Source: Pirellulimonas nuda (GTDB taxonomy: Bacteria; Planctomycetota; Planctomycetia; Pirellulales; Lacipirellulaceae). From it: a stretch of DNA of 64,000 nucleotides. A program made the position numbers and the translations under genes. Within the stretch, counting starts at the first letter, position 1. Each line of letters opens with the position of its first letter. Shown here one piece after another: positions 45,337 through 54,616 of the stretch. The DNA lies in the NCBI RefSeq assembly GCF_007750855.1, contig NZ_CP036291.1, positions 4,712,001-4,776,000 on the forward strand, given 5' to 3'. Under the pieces are notes generated by a model, which made no database searches, was not told the origin of the DNA, and worked only from the letters and a program-made list of their open reading frames with translations.

Positions 45337-46625
45337 TGCGATGCCGCTCCCAGCGCGTCGCCGAGGTCGCGCACCTTCATGCCCTCACGGAGGAAACCAG
45401 CGCCTGCCGAGGCGATCCGCTCTCCTGGCTCGAGCCCGGAGACCACCTCTACCTGGCCCCCCGTCAGCTCGCCGAGCTTTACTTCCCGCGCGGCGACCTT
45501 GCCCTCCGGGCCCAAGACCCAGGCGATCTGCCGGCCCGACGGGTCTTTGGTCACCGCACTGGCGGGCGCCAAGACGCGGTTGCCCAGGACGCTCGCGCGG
45601 CGGAACGACGCGGTGACGGTGGCCGTCATGCCGGGGAGCACGCGGACCCCCTCGGGCGCCTCCATCACCACCCGCACTTGAAAGGTCTGGGTGACCGGGT
45701 CGGCGGCTTGCGCCACCTCTCGGATCACGGCGGGGAACTCCAATCCCGGCGCGCCGGTGATCCGGGCGACCATGTTAACGACCTCTGCGGTGCGGATGTC
45801 GGCCGCCATGACGCTCTCGGGCACGTCGACAATAATCTCTACCTCGTCGACGTCCTGGAAACGGACGACCCGCTGCTTGGCTTGAACGTTCTGCCCCTGC
45901 TCTACGAAACGCTGCGCGATGACGCCGTCGAAGGGCGCCCGCAGCGTGCAGTCGTCGAGCTGCAACTGTGCCTCAACAACCTGCGCCTCTAGCCCCCGCA
46001 CGTCGGCCCGTCGGGCCTGCACGTCCTCGTCGCGGGCGATGCTCCCCTTCTCGAGCATTTGCAACGCGGCTTGATGCGCCTCTTCGGCCACGCGATACGC
46101 GGTCTCGGCCCGCTCGTAGTCGGCCCGGGTGATCGCCCGGGTCGGCAGCAGCCGGGCGTACCGGCCGTACTCGGTCTGGGCGTTGGCTAGCTGGGCGCGT
46201 GTCGACCGCACGTCGGCCTCACGCCGCAGCCGCTCTTCGGGACGCTCGCCGGCCAGGGCCGACTGCAGTTCTGCCCGCGCGCGGTCGAGCCTGCCTTTGA
46301 GCGCTTCGAGGCGCGCCTGGAACTCGTCCGTCCGGAGTTGAGCCAGCAGGTCCCCCTGGGCCACCTCTTGCCCCTCCTTCACCGGGAGCTCAACGATCAC
46401 GCCGGGGACCTGGAACGCCAGCTCTACCCGCCGCGACGCCTCGACCCGGCCCGGGAACGTGCGTGTGTGCGCGTCCTCCCAGGCAGACACGGTCACCGTC
46501 TTGACCGGACGCGGGCGTTCGACCCGCGGCGGCTCGGGCTGGTCGCAACCGGCGGCCAGCAGCACGCCGCAAGCAACGATCGGGATGATTCCCCCCGGGA
46601 ACGGGCGGGTCGGGGTGTGCCGCAT
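45333..46625 (-). CDS. RND efflux periplasmic adaptor (membrane fusion) lipoprotein
   Basis: The protein has 430 residues from the ATG at 46625, which puts the lipobox (VLLAAGC) near residue 28; a longer frame exists but is not needed. The adaptor layout is complete: VELAFQVPGVIVELPVKEGQ lipoyl half, a long coiled-coil hairpin (RLDRARAELQSALAG, RADVRGLEAQVVEAQLQLDD), then LRAPFDGVIAQRFVEQGQNV and the beta-barrel/membrane-proximal domains. It would link the RND pump to an outer-membrane channel encoded elsewhere. It overlaps the pump gene by 4 bases. Confidence 0.92.
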   Translation of the reverse strand: MRHTPTRPFPGGIIPIVACGVLLAAGCDQPEPPRVERPRPVKTVTVSAWEDAHTRTFPGRVEASRRVELAFQVPGVIVELPVKEGQEVAQGDLLAQLRTDEFQARLEALKGRLDRARAELQSALAGERPEERLRREADVRSTRAQLANAQTEYGRYARLLPTRAITRADYERAETAYRVAEEAHQAALQMLEKGSIARDEDVQARRADVRGLEAQVVEAQLQLDDCTLRAPFDGVIAQRFVEQGQNVQAKQRVVRFQDVDEVEIIVDVPESVMAADIRTAEVVNMVARITGAPGLEFPAVIREVAQAADPVTQTFQVRVVMEAPEGVRVLPGMTATVTASFRRASVLGNRVLAPASAVTKDPSGRQIAWVLGPEGKVAAREVKLGELTGGQVEVVSGLEPGERIASAGAGFLREGMKVRDLGDALGAASQ

Positions 46626-46749
46626 GGATGTCTGCTTCTGCTTCGAGGTATCCGTGTGTGGTAGTGGAAGCCGGTCGTGTCGCCCTGCGTCGCCCGTCCG
46701 CTTGCGAGCGTTGTATGCCGCCATCGGGCGTCGGGATAGGTTGCGCCGG

Positions 46750-48396
46750 CTACTTGCGCCGTTTGGGCCTGCGCGGCGCCGGCCCGCTCGGGATCTCGTG
46801 CGGCCGGTAGGCGGGGAGCCACCGGCAGGGGACGAGCGCCAAGAGCGCGATGCCCGAGAGCACCAGAAATCCGGTCTTGAGGGCCCGGGTGCGGGCCTCT
46901 TGGTTGATGCGGAGGGCCTCGCGGAGCTGCTCCCCGGTGGCCGCGAATCCGTTGAGCCGTTCTTCGAGCTGCGTGTCGCTCAGGAAGTTCAGGTTGGTCA
47001 GGTTCGCCTGGTCCTTGAGTTCTGCCGTCAGCACAGGATTGTCGTTCAGGCTGCCCACGATCACGGTGGTCAGCAGCCCGACCAGCATCGCGCCGACCAG
47101 CGAGGTGCCGACCGCCGCGGCCAGGTTCTGGGTGACGCCGCGGAGCGAGCCGACGTCGCTGGCGAGCTCTTTGGGCGATGCGGTGACCAGCACGTTGAAC
47201 AGCAGCGTCACCAGCGCCCCCTGGCCCAGCCCCACCAGCACCAGCCCGGCGATCACCGGCGGGACGCTCCAGTCGTTGCGGATCACGAACGCCAGCCACG
47301 CGGTGCCGACCGCCACCAGCAGGAACGCCCCCGTGGCGATTTGGCGAGGAGAGAAACGCTTGTAGAGCCGCACGATCAAGATCGCGGTGAAAAACACCGT
47401 GAGCATGAAAGGCATCATGGCCATCGACGTCGCCAGGCTGGTCTGCCCCTGCACGATCTGGATGTACAGCGGCACCGAGAAGTTGACGGCGCCCTCGATG
47501 CCGACGATGCAAAATAGCGCCGCGACGGTCCCCCACTCCAGCGGAGAATCGACCACGTCGAGCGCCAACAGCGGCGTCTTCCCTCGCTTGGCTCGGCCGT
47601 GCGACCACCCGAAGAATCCGGCCAGCAGCACCACGCCCACGACGATCATCACAGGGGCGGGCGAGGCCCCGGCGACATCAAACGGCGCCCCGGACCCGGC
47701 CAGCAAGACGCCCCAGTTCCTCAGATTGTTGAAGCCGAACGTGATCATGATGACCGCACACGCAGAGAGCAGCACACCAAACAGATCGATGCCGACGGCC
47801 GGGTTCGCTTGGGAAGGTTTGAGCTTAAAACTCAGCAGCAGCAGGACCGCGGAGTGGACGATCAGCAGCCCAAACGCGTACCGCCAACTCAGCCACGTCG
47901 CCACGGAACCTACGATCACGAAGGCCAGCACCCCCGCGATGGCGCGGGCCGAGCCCAGCCAGCCGACCGCTTCGGCCTGCTGTTTGCCCCGGTAGTGGTC
48001 TGCGATCAGCACGACCAGCGTCGGCACCAACGCGGCGCCGGCCAGCCCCGCGAGCCCTTGTGCCGCGAGCATTATCTCTGCGGTGGGGCTGGCGACGATG
48101 GTGATCATCGCCACCAGGAACAGCGCCACCGCCATCTGGAAGAAGATCTTCGACCCGAACCGCTGGCTCAGCTTGGCGCCCAGCATGATGAAGCCCGAGA
48201 CGCCCAATGAGTACAGCACCACCGCGGTGCCGATGGTGGTGGGCGGGGTCTGGAAGCTCTCCACCATCCCCCCCATCGACACCGGGATGGCCGCCACGTT
48301 GAACGACATCAGCATCTGCCCCATGGCGATGACGATCATCGGCAGCCACGAGGCGCGCGCTTCCTGGTCGATAACGGGCGTCTTTGTTTGGCTCAT
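46750..48396 (-). CDS. MFS transporter, DHA2-like drug/proton antiporter
   Basis: The protein has 548 residues from the ATG at 48396, with about 14 hydrophobic segments, typical of DHA2 members. Seen are WLPMIVIAMGQMLMSFNVAA, GTAVVLYSLGVSGFIMLGAK with the following LSQRFGSK loop, and LAAQGLAGLAGAALVPTLVV. The expected Asp of the first motif is not obvious. The tail is basic (RRPKRRK). It is encoded 31 bases after the glutaminase and 124 bases before the RND adaptor, on the same strand. Substrate is unknown. Confidence 0.85.
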   Translation of the reverse strand: MSQTKTPVIDQEARASWLPMIVIAMGQMLMSFNVAAIPVSMGGMVESFQTPPTTIGTAVVLYSLGVSGFIMLGAKLSQRFGSKIFFQMAVALFLVAMITIVASPTAEIMLAAQGLAGLAGAALVPTLVVLIADHYRGKQQAEAVGWLGSARAIAGVLAFVIVGSVATWLSWRYAFGLLIVHSAVLLLLSFKLKPSQANPAVGIDLFGVLLSACAVIMITFGFNNLRNWGVLLAGSGAPFDVAGASPAPVMIVVGVVLLAGFFGWSHGRAKRGKTPLLALDVVDSPLEWGTVAALFCIVGIEGAVNFSVPLYIQIVQGQTSLATSMAMMPFMLTVFFTAILIVRLYKRFSPRQIATGAFLLVAVGTAWLAFVIRNDWSVPPVIAGLVLVGLGQGALVTLLFNVLVTASPKELASDVGSLRGVTQNLAAAVGTSLVGAMLVGLLTTVIVGSLNDNPVLTAELKDQANLTNLNFLSDTQLEERLNGFAATGEQLREALRINQEARTRALKTGFLVLSGIALLALVPCRWLPAYRPHEIPSGPAPRRPKRRK

Positions 48397-48427
48397 GGTT
48401 CGACGGGGATGGCGTTGGGGGAACTGG

Positions 48428-49432
48428 TTATGCTTCGGGCTGAGAAACGAACAGGTCCATGCCAAGCCCCTGGGACAGGTACCTGGTGGCCAGTTGGCCC
48501 TTCACGCTGTTGCCCGCTCTGTCGAGCGGCGGCGCGAACGTGGCGAGGCCTCCTTTTCCGGGAGACACCGTGGCGATTCCCCCGCCGATGCCGCTCTTGC
48601 CGGGGAGGCCGATCTCGTACAGCCAATCGCCGGAGGTCTCGTAAAGCCCGGCGGTCGCCATCACCGCCAACGCGTAGTGGCAGACCCCTGCGTCGACGAC
48701 GCGCTGTTTCGTGGTCGGGTTCACGCCGCCATCGGCAAGCGTGGCGCTCATCGTTGCTAGGTCCTTGGCGGTGACGTTCAGGGCGCACTGCTTGGTGTAC
48801 AGGTCGGTCGCCTCGGCCGGGTCCATGTAGATTCGGCCGAAGCTCTGCAGCATGCGGGAGATGGACTGGTTACGAAAGTTGGTCTCGCTGGCCGACTGGT
48901 ACACCTCCTCGCACAGCGGCAGCTCCCTCCCGGCGAAGCGGGAGAGCCCCTCGTGGATGAACCGCCACTTGTCTTCCAGTGTTTTGCCCGGCACGAGGCT
49001 GGTGGTGGCGATGGCGCCGGCGTTGACCATCGGGTTGGTGCGGCCGTCGTCGCCCCGCTCGATCCCCTCGAGCGAGTTGAAGGCCCGCCCGGTGGCGTTC
49101 ACGCCGATCTTCTCCCGCACCTCGGCGGGGCTGAGCGCCTCGCTCACTAGCGCCATCACGAACGGCTTCGAGACGCTCATGATGGTGAACTCGTGCTGCG
49201 AGTCCCCGATCTCGTACGTGTTGCCCGAGGTCCCCACCAGGCAGATGCCGAATAGGTCGGATGGCACGCGCGCCAGCGCCGGGTAGACCTGTGAGTTGTG
49301 ACCCTCGGCGTTCGGCGTGAATTGTTTGTACGCCTCGGCAACCAGCGACTGGATAGATTCGTCGGCCGGCAGATGGCCGGTCGAAACGTAGGGCGCCGGT
49401 TCGGGCGCGCCGGTGAGCGTGGTTGTGGACAT
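48428..49432 (-). CDS. glsA: Glutaminase
   Basis: Hydrolyses L-glutamine to glutamate and ammonia. The 334 residues form a beta-lactamase-like fold. The catalytic SxxK is Ser86-Lys89 in FTIMSVSKPFVMALVS. Further family motifs are NATGRAFNSLEGIE, NPMVNAGAIATTSLV and CALNVTAKDLATMSATLADG, with a final GKSGIGGGIATVSPGKGG. The start ATG at 49432 lies 20 bases after the M20 peptidase gene, suggesting co-translation. The product glutamate fits a cluster that also imports and cleaves glutamate-containing compounds. Confidence 0.95.
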   Translation of the reverse strand: MSTTTLTGAPEPAPYVSTGHLPADESIQSLVAEAYKQFTPNAEGHNSQVYPALARVPSDLFGICLVGTSGNTYEIGDSQHEFTIMSVSKPFVMALVSEALSPAEVREKIGVNATGRAFNSLEGIERGDDGRTNPMVNAGAIATTSLVPGKTLEDKWRFIHEGLSRFAGRELPLCEEVYQSASETNFRNQSISRMLQSFGRIYMDPAEATDLYTKQCALNVTAKDLATMSATLADGGVNPTTKQRVVDAGVCHYALAVMATAGLYETSGDWLYEIGLPGKSGIGGGIATVSPGKGGLATFAPPLDRAGNSVKGQLATRYLSQGLGMDLFVSQPEA

Positions 49433-49452
49433 GCCTGTTCCTGCGTGCGTGC

Positions 49453-50658
49453 TTAGTCTTCGATCGTGGCGAACGCGATCGCCAGCCGGCATCCGTCGAA
49501 GAACTCGGGGAGGTTGACGTACTCGTGCACGGTATGGATCTCGTACTGACCGGCGCCGACCGTCACGGTCGGCACGCCGTGCCGGACGAGCCAGTTGGCG
49601 TCGAGGCCCCCGTTGGAGTGCTGCGTGGTGGGCGACATGCCCAGCGACACCGCCGCGCGCTTGGCGCGCTGTACCGCCGGCGAATCTTCTTCGAGGCGGA
49701 ACGGCGGGTAGGAGGGTTTGGCTGTGAACGCGACTTCGGCTTGGTCGCCCGCGGAGTCCGTGACTTCTTCGCTCGCCTTGCGGAACGCGGCCTCGTACGC
49801 GGAAGCGATCTCGGCTGCGAAGGCCTCGTCGAAGCTGCGGGCTTCGCCGACGATGTGCACGAAGTCGGTGACGACGTTGGTCGCGTCGCCCGCGGCCTGG
49901 CCCGGCTTTCCCTCGAACACCCCGGGGTTGCTGGTGCCGTTGCCGCGGGGCTTCTGCACCTTGCCGAACCATCCTTCCCGATGGGTCTGGGTCAGACCGA
50001 TCGCGGCGACCAGCGTCGAGGAGATCCCTTTCTCCGGCGCCACGCCGGCGTGGGCGGCCTTGCCCTTGATCTCGACCTGCCAGTTCACCTGCCCAACCGC
50101 GCCGATCACCAGGTCGGCAGGAACCCGGGCGTCGACGTTGCAACCCATCACGGCCCCATCCAGGTCGGCCGGGTTCAGCTCGCGGGCGCCGTGCAGGCCG
50201 CTTTCCTCGCGGACGGTGAACAACAGCGTGATCGGCGGATGGGGCAGGTTGTGCTTCAGGAGAGTCTCAACCATCGCTACCAGCACTGCGCAGCCTGTGC
50301 GGTTGTCGCCCCCCAACGCGGCGCCCACCGTGGCGTTGACGATGCGGTCTCCTTCGCGCTTCGGCTTGGCCCCGGCGCACAGCGGAACCGTGTCGAGGTG
50401 CGTCGAGAACAACAGCCGGGGGCCGGGCCGCGTGCCGGGGAGGGTGGCGATCAGGTTGCCGGTTTCAGTCGGCAGGGGGATGCGGGAGTGGGCGTCATCG
50501 AACTTGATTGCGGATTTCGCAACGCCCGCTGCGACCAGCGCGTCGGACACCTCCGCGGCGATCGCGGCTTCGTGGCCTGTGACGCCATCAACCGCCAGGA
50601 AACGCACCAACAGCGCCTCGGCAGCGGCTTCATCAAGCGGGTTGGATACGTGGCTCAT
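49453..50658 (-). CDS. M20 family metallopeptidase
   Basis: Zinc-dependent exopeptidase of 401 residues. Metal and catalytic motifs are present: FSTHLDTVPL, ALGGDNRTGCAVLV, LFTVREESGLHGA, CNVDARVP and the last His in IHTVHEYVNLPEF. The dimerisation domain has KGKAAHAGVAPEKGISS. It is nearest in pattern to tripeptidase/PepT-like members; AbgA/AbgB aminoacylases are relatives. It lies between AbgT and glutaminase genes, so it might cleave a p-aminobenzoyl-glutamate-type or other glutamyl substrate, but no residue proves this. Confidence 0.88.
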   Translation of the reverse strand: MSHVSNPLDEAAAEALLVRFLAVDGVTGHEAAIAAEVSDALVAAGVAKSAIKFDDAHSRIPLPTETGNLIATLPGTRPGPRLLFSTHLDTVPLCAGAKPKREGDRIVNATVGAALGGDNRTGCAVLVAMVETLLKHNLPHPPITLLFTVREESGLHGARELNPADLDGAVMGCNVDARVPADLVIGAVGQVNWQVEIKGKAAHAGVAPEKGISSTLVAAIGLTQTHREGWFGKVQKPRGNGTSNPGVFEGKPGQAAGDATNVVTDFVHIVGEARSFDEAFAAEIASAYEAAFRKASEEVTDSAGDQAEVAFTAKPSYPPFRLEEDSPAVQRAKRAAVSLGMSPTTQHSNGGLDANWLVRHGVPTVTVGAGQYEIHTVHEYVNLPEFFDGCRLAIAFATIED

Positions 50659-50731
50659 GCTAAAGTCGCCTCAAGTAGCTGGCTTCAAGTAGCGGAACGT
50701 ACAAACCTCGACGCTACGCATAGCAGCTGCC

Positions 50732-50805
50732 GATGGACGCGGATGAACGCCGATCAACAAGAAAGGAAGTTGATTCTTCATCTGCGTGAATCTGCGTCCA
50801 TTGGC
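50732..50805. repeat. GGACGCGGATGAACGC-type imperfect inverted repeat
   Basis: The left part GATGGACGCGGATGAACGC and the right part GCGTGAATCTGCGTCCATTG form an imperfect dyad around GATCAACAAGAAAGG...GTTGATTC. Short words of the form ATCTGCGTCCAT recur within it. No gene lies in the 50659-50858 gap. Confidence 0.55.
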
Positions 50806-50858
50806 GGCTGCCATCCCTTCGCTCTTTCAGTGGCTCCGTGTTGAACCCAGCGGATCGA

Positions 50859-52400
50859 CTAGAAGCCCCAAGGGAGCCCCAGCAGGTACCAGGCGGCGAA
50901 CAGCGCGGTCCACAGGACGGACATCCCAATCGCGTAGGGAAGCAGCAGCGCGACGATGGTGCCGATGCCGGCGTTCTTGTCGTACCTCTGGGCGAAGCCC
51001 ACCACGAGCGCAAAGTACGCGTTCAGCGGGGTGATGGAGTTCGTTGGGGAATCGCCGACCCGGTACGCGGACAGCACGGCCGCGGGGTCGACCCCCAGGG
51101 TCACCAGCAGCGGCACGAACACCGGGGCAAAGATGGCCCACTTGGCGATCGCCGGCGTGAACACCAGGTTGAGCGCCGTGACCACCACGATGAACCCCAG
51201 CAGCAGCCAGATCGGGCCGATGGAGGCGCGGGTGAGCGTGTCGGCCATTTCTACCGCCATGATGGTGGGGATGTTGCTGTAGTTGAAGTAGGCGATGAAC
51301 TGGCTGATGACAAGGAACAGCAGGATGGTGCCCCCCAATCCAGAAACCGCCTTGGTCATCGCGCCAATGACGTCGGCAGACGACTTGATCGTCCCCGCGC
51401 CCCACCCGTACGCGGCGCCGCTCACCAGGAACACGAACATGATCGGCACGATCAGCCCGTTCATGAACGGCGAGTTGCCGATCAGCGCCCCTGTTTCCGG
51501 GTTGCGCAGCGGCGCCCCTTCGGGAAGCGACAACAGCCCGAAAACAACCAGCACCCCCAGCAGCCCCAGAGCGGCGTAGCGCAGCCCCCGCCACTCCTTG
51601 GCGCCAAGCGATGCCCCCTCGCTCTCTTCCGCCGCTGCGCCTTCGTACTTCCCGAGGCGGGGCGAGATGAGGCGGTCGGTAATCAGGGCGATCACGACGG
51701 TCAAGAACGGCACCGAGGCGATCGAGAACCACAGCCCGGCGGTGAGGTCGATCGATCGTGTGGGGTCGACCATGTGGATCGCGTCGTTGGTGATCTCGGT
51801 CAGCACCGCGTCGAGCGGCTTGATAAGCATGTTCACGTTAAAGGCGCCCGCCACCGCGGCGAACCCCAGCGCAATGCCGGCCAGGGGGTGCCGCCCCAGG
51901 CTCAGGTAGGCGGCGCCCGCCAGGGGGATCAGCACGACGTAGCCGGCGTCCGCCGCGATGCTCGACAGGATGCCCACCAGCGCCAGGATGTACGTAAGCG
52001 CCCACCCCGGCGACACGGCCACCAGCGTGCGGATCAGCGTGTTGATCAGCCCCGCCTCCTCCGCGACGCCGACCCCCACCATCGCCACCACCAGCAGCCC
52101 GATGGCAGAGAACCCCATCAGGTTCGGCACTAGCCCCGTGTACATATCGCGGACCCCGCTCGCCGACAGCAGGGTCCTGGCCGCGGTCGTGGCGGTCTCT
52201 AGCTCGTGGGTTTCTGGGTTGATCACCTGGTAGCTGACCGAGACCCCCGCCAGGTACAGCACGTGGGCGACCACCAGCACGATCGCGATCAGGATCAGGA
52301 AGATCAGAACCGGGTGGGGCACCTTGTTCCCGACACGCTCCACGAGGTCGAGCACTCGCTGCGTGATCGACTGGGAGGCAGGGTTTGATTCGGCGACCAT
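50859..52400 (-). CDS. abgT: AbgT family p-aminobenzoyl-glutamate transporter
   Basis: Membrane protein of 513 residues with about 12 hydrophobic segments. The family pattern is ERVGNKVPHPVLIFLILIA at the start, ILSSIAADAGYVVLIPLAGA, GAFNVNMLIKPLDAVLTEIT, and the C-terminal GDSPTNSITPLNAYFALVVG and GTIVALLLPYAIGMSVLWTA. AbgT of Escherichia coli imports p-aminobenzoyl-glutamate; some relatives have been described as sulfonamide exporters. Neighbours on the same strand are a SLC13-type transporter (upstream, 38 bases) and an M20 peptidase (downstream, 200 bases), which favours uptake and cleavage. Confidence 0.93.
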   Translation of the reverse strand: MVAESNPASQSITQRVLDLVERVGNKVPHPVLIFLILIAIVLVVAHVLYLAGVSVSYQVINPETHELETATTAARTLLSASGVRDMYTGLVPNLMGFSAIGLLVVAMVGVGVAEEAGLINTLIRTLVAVSPGWALTYILALVGILSSIAADAGYVVLIPLAGAAYLSLGRHPLAGIALGFAAVAGAFNVNMLIKPLDAVLTEITNDAIHMVDPTRSIDLTAGLWFSIASVPFLTVVIALITDRLISPRLGKYEGAAAEESEGASLGAKEWRGLRYAALGLLGVLVVFGLLSLPEGAPLRNPETGALIGNSPFMNGLIVPIMFVFLVSGAAYGWGAGTIKSSADVIGAMTKAVSGLGGTILLFLVISQFIAYFNYSNIPTIMAVEMADTLTRASIGPIWLLLGFIVVVTALNLVFTPAIAKWAIFAPVFVPLLVTLGVDPAAVLSAYRVGDSPTNSITPLNAYFALVVGFAQRYDKNAGIGTIVALLLPYAIGMSVLWTALFAAWYLLGLPWGF

Positions 52401-52438
52401 ATTGACCTGCTGCGCGCCTGGGGATGCCGTGGACGACG

Positions 52439-54262
52439 CTACGGCGAAAGCGGGAGTAGGACTGGAACCAGGAAGATGCTGGTGACGAGCACGATCAGAG
52501 TGAACGGAACGCCGATCTTCACGAAGTCGCCGAACGTATAGTTGCCCGGCCCGACCACCAGCGTGTTCACCGGCGAAGAAACCGGCGTCATAAACGCGGA
52601 CGAAGCCGCCAGGGCCACGATCATGGCGAACGGGTAGGGAGAAAATCCAAGGTCCTTCGCCAGCGCAATGGCCACCGGCGCCATCAGCACCGCGGTGGCG
52701 GTGTTGGAGATGAACATCCCTAGGACGGCCGTCAGCGCAAAGAGCGTGCCCAGCACGAGGTAAATGCCCGCGTCGCCGACGAGGTACATCAGCCCGTCGG
52801 CCGCTAGCTCGACCCCACCGGTGCGGTCGAGCGCCAGCGAGAAGGGGAGCATGCCCACGATCAGGACGATTGTCTTCCAGTCGATCGCGCGGTAGGCGGT
52901 GTTCAGGTCGACGCAGCCAAGGGCGCCCATCAGCAGGCAGCCCATCAGCGCGGCCTGCACGTTGGGCACCACGCCGCTAATCATCAGTCCGACCACCAGC
53001 AACAAGCAGGCGACCGCCAGCCCCGCACGCCCGGAAACAGGCAGTACTTCGTCTTGTTCGGCTGGCAGATTGAACACCACGAAATCGCGGCGGTTGGACT
53101 GCAGGTCGCGGATGGTCGACCACGGCCCGGTCAGCAGCAGCGTGTCGCCGGCGTGGAGCTGCTGGTTCTCGAGCCCCCGGCTGAGCGACTCCGTGCCGCG
53201 CTTCAAGCCGATCACGATCAGCCCGTAGCGGTGCCGGAAGTCGGCGCCGACCAGCGTGTCGCCCACCAGCGTCGACGAGGCCGGCACCACCACTTCGGCC
53301 ATGCCGATCTCTTGCAGTTGGTCGCTGAAGTACCCTCCGGTGATGGGGAGCGGCTCCAGCGTAAACTCTTGGCGGAAGGCCGACACGTTTGCGTTGGGCG
53401 CGAAAAGGTCGACAAACAGCACGTCGCCGACCCGCAGCTCGGTGTTGGCGTGCGGCTGCAGCAGCTTCTTCGCGCGCTCGATCGCCACCAGGCTGGCGCC
53501 CGACGTATCGCGGAGCCGGGCCTCGGCCACGGTGAGCCCCACGAGGCTCGACCCCTCGCCGATGCGCAGGCGGTGCTCGCGGGCGGAAAGGTCGTACTCC
53601 TTGATCCACTCGGTCAGGCTCGGCCGCCCCCCCTGCCCCGAGCGGGCGCCGTCGCCCGCGGGGAGCCAGCGTTGGGCAAACAGCATGTAGACCATCCCCA
53701 GCACCAAGATCACCAGGCCGAACGGCGTGAAGCTGAAGAAGTGGAACCCGTCGAGACCGTGGCGGACCAGCTCGCTGTTCACCACCAGGTTGGGCGCCGT
53801 GGCGATCAGCGTCATCATGCCGCTGATGAGCGCCGCAAAGCTGATGGGCATCATCAGCTTGCTGGGCGCCGCGCCGGTGTTCTGGGCGATCCGCAGCCCT
53901 ACGGGCACAAAGATCGCGGTCACGGCGGTCGAGCTCATCGTCGCCCCCAGCGCCGCCACCACCACCATCAGCAGCATCAGCAGCATCACGCTGCTGCTGC
54001 CCGCTCGCGCGAGCAGCCAGTCACCCAGGGACTGGGCGACCCCGGTGCGCACCAACCCGTCGCCGATCACAAACAGGGCGGCGATCAGCACGATGTTCGA
54101 GTCGCTGAAGCCCGCCAGGGCTTCGCTCATCGACAGCACCCCCGTGAACGGCAGCGCCGTGAGCATGATGAGCGCCACCGCGTCCATGCGGGGCTTGTTG
54201 ATCGCAAACATCACGATCGCGACAGACAGCAGGCCGAGGACTACAGCAAGTTGGTCGTTCAT
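52439..54262 (-). CDS. SLC13-type anion permease with two RCK_C (TrkA-C) domains
   Basis: The protein has 607 residues from the ATG at 54262. The N-terminal membrane half has MSEALAGFSDSNIVLIAALF, GATMSSTAVTAIFVPVGLRI and ISGMMTLIATAPNLVVNSEL. Two RCK_C domains follow in the middle: LVGLTVAEARLRDTSGASLV and LVGDTLVGADFRHRYGLIVI. The C-terminal membrane half has GMFISNTATAVLMAPVAIAL and FMTPVSSPVNTLVVGPGNYT. The repeated SNT-A and TAPN/SSPVN motifs are those of the DASS/SLC13 group, which import sulfate or dicarboxylates with Na+. The RCK_C pair suggests ligand gating. It heads the minus-strand run of transport genes. Confidence 0.9.
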   Translation of the reverse strand: MNDQLAVVLGLLSVAIVMFAINKPRMDAVALIMLTALPFTGVLSMSEALAGFSDSNIVLIAALFVIGDGLVRTGVAQSLGDWLLARAGSSSVMLLMLLMVVVAALGATMSSTAVTAIFVPVGLRIAQNTGAAPSKLMMPISFAALISGMMTLIATAPNLVVNSELVRHGLDGFHFFSFTPFGLVILVLGMVYMLFAQRWLPAGDGARSGQGGRPSLTEWIKEYDLSAREHRLRIGEGSSLVGLTVAEARLRDTSGASLVAIERAKKLLQPHANTELRVGDVLFVDLFAPNANVSAFRQEFTLEPLPITGGYFSDQLQEIGMAEVVVPASSTLVGDTLVGADFRHRYGLIVIGLKRGTESLSRGLENQQLHAGDTLLLTGPWSTIRDLQSNRRDFVVFNLPAEQDEVLPVSGRAGLAVACLLLVVGLMISGVVPNVQAALMGCLLMGALGCVDLNTAYRAIDWKTIVLIVGMLPFSLALDRTGGVELAADGLMYLVGDAGIYLVLGTLFALTAVLGMFISNTATAVLMAPVAIALAKDLGFSPYPFAMIVALAASSAFMTPVSSPVNTLVVGPGNYTFGDFVKIGVPFTLIVLVTSIFLVPVLLPLSP

Positions 54263-54616
54263 AGGGTGGGCGCGGTCCGCGCCGGCGGCGCGCCGTCTCA
54301 CTCGCGGACACCGCGACCCAACCTCAGCCGCTAGAGCCACAACGGTAGGCTCGTGCGTGAGAGATTGGAAACGGACGACTGGTTACGTGGTTCGCTCGTA
54401 GCGTAATCCGCAGCACTTCACATTGCTAGTACGCAGACGAGCCGGCGACAAAGCAGCGCGAGACCCGGACTCGACCGGCGCATCCATGGCTCCGGTGATT
54501 TCGATCCGGTGGGACCGGGGCCGCGAGTGTTGTGTGGCGTCGGCGTCCTGCTCTACAATCCTCCGCGGTCGACGTATCGGCGCGGCCCCCCAATTCCTAT
54601 CGGCAGAGAACCACCC

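Noticed and set aside
38598..49432. Glutaminase and HdeD as one acid-resistance system
   Set aside because: They lie almost 10 kb apart on this strand without gadC-like or hdeA genes. The neighbours of glutaminase suggest nutrient use instead.
48428..50143. Minus-strand frame that joins glutaminase to an upstream 237-codon extension
   Set aside because: The extension lies over the M20 peptidase gene in another frame and is Arg/Gly-rich without motifs. Glutaminase starts at 49432.
50838..54334. Two long plus-strand frames over the transporter genes
   Set aside because: His/Asp/Gln-rich shadow translations, antisense to AbgT and the SLC13-type permease, which have clear membrane segments.
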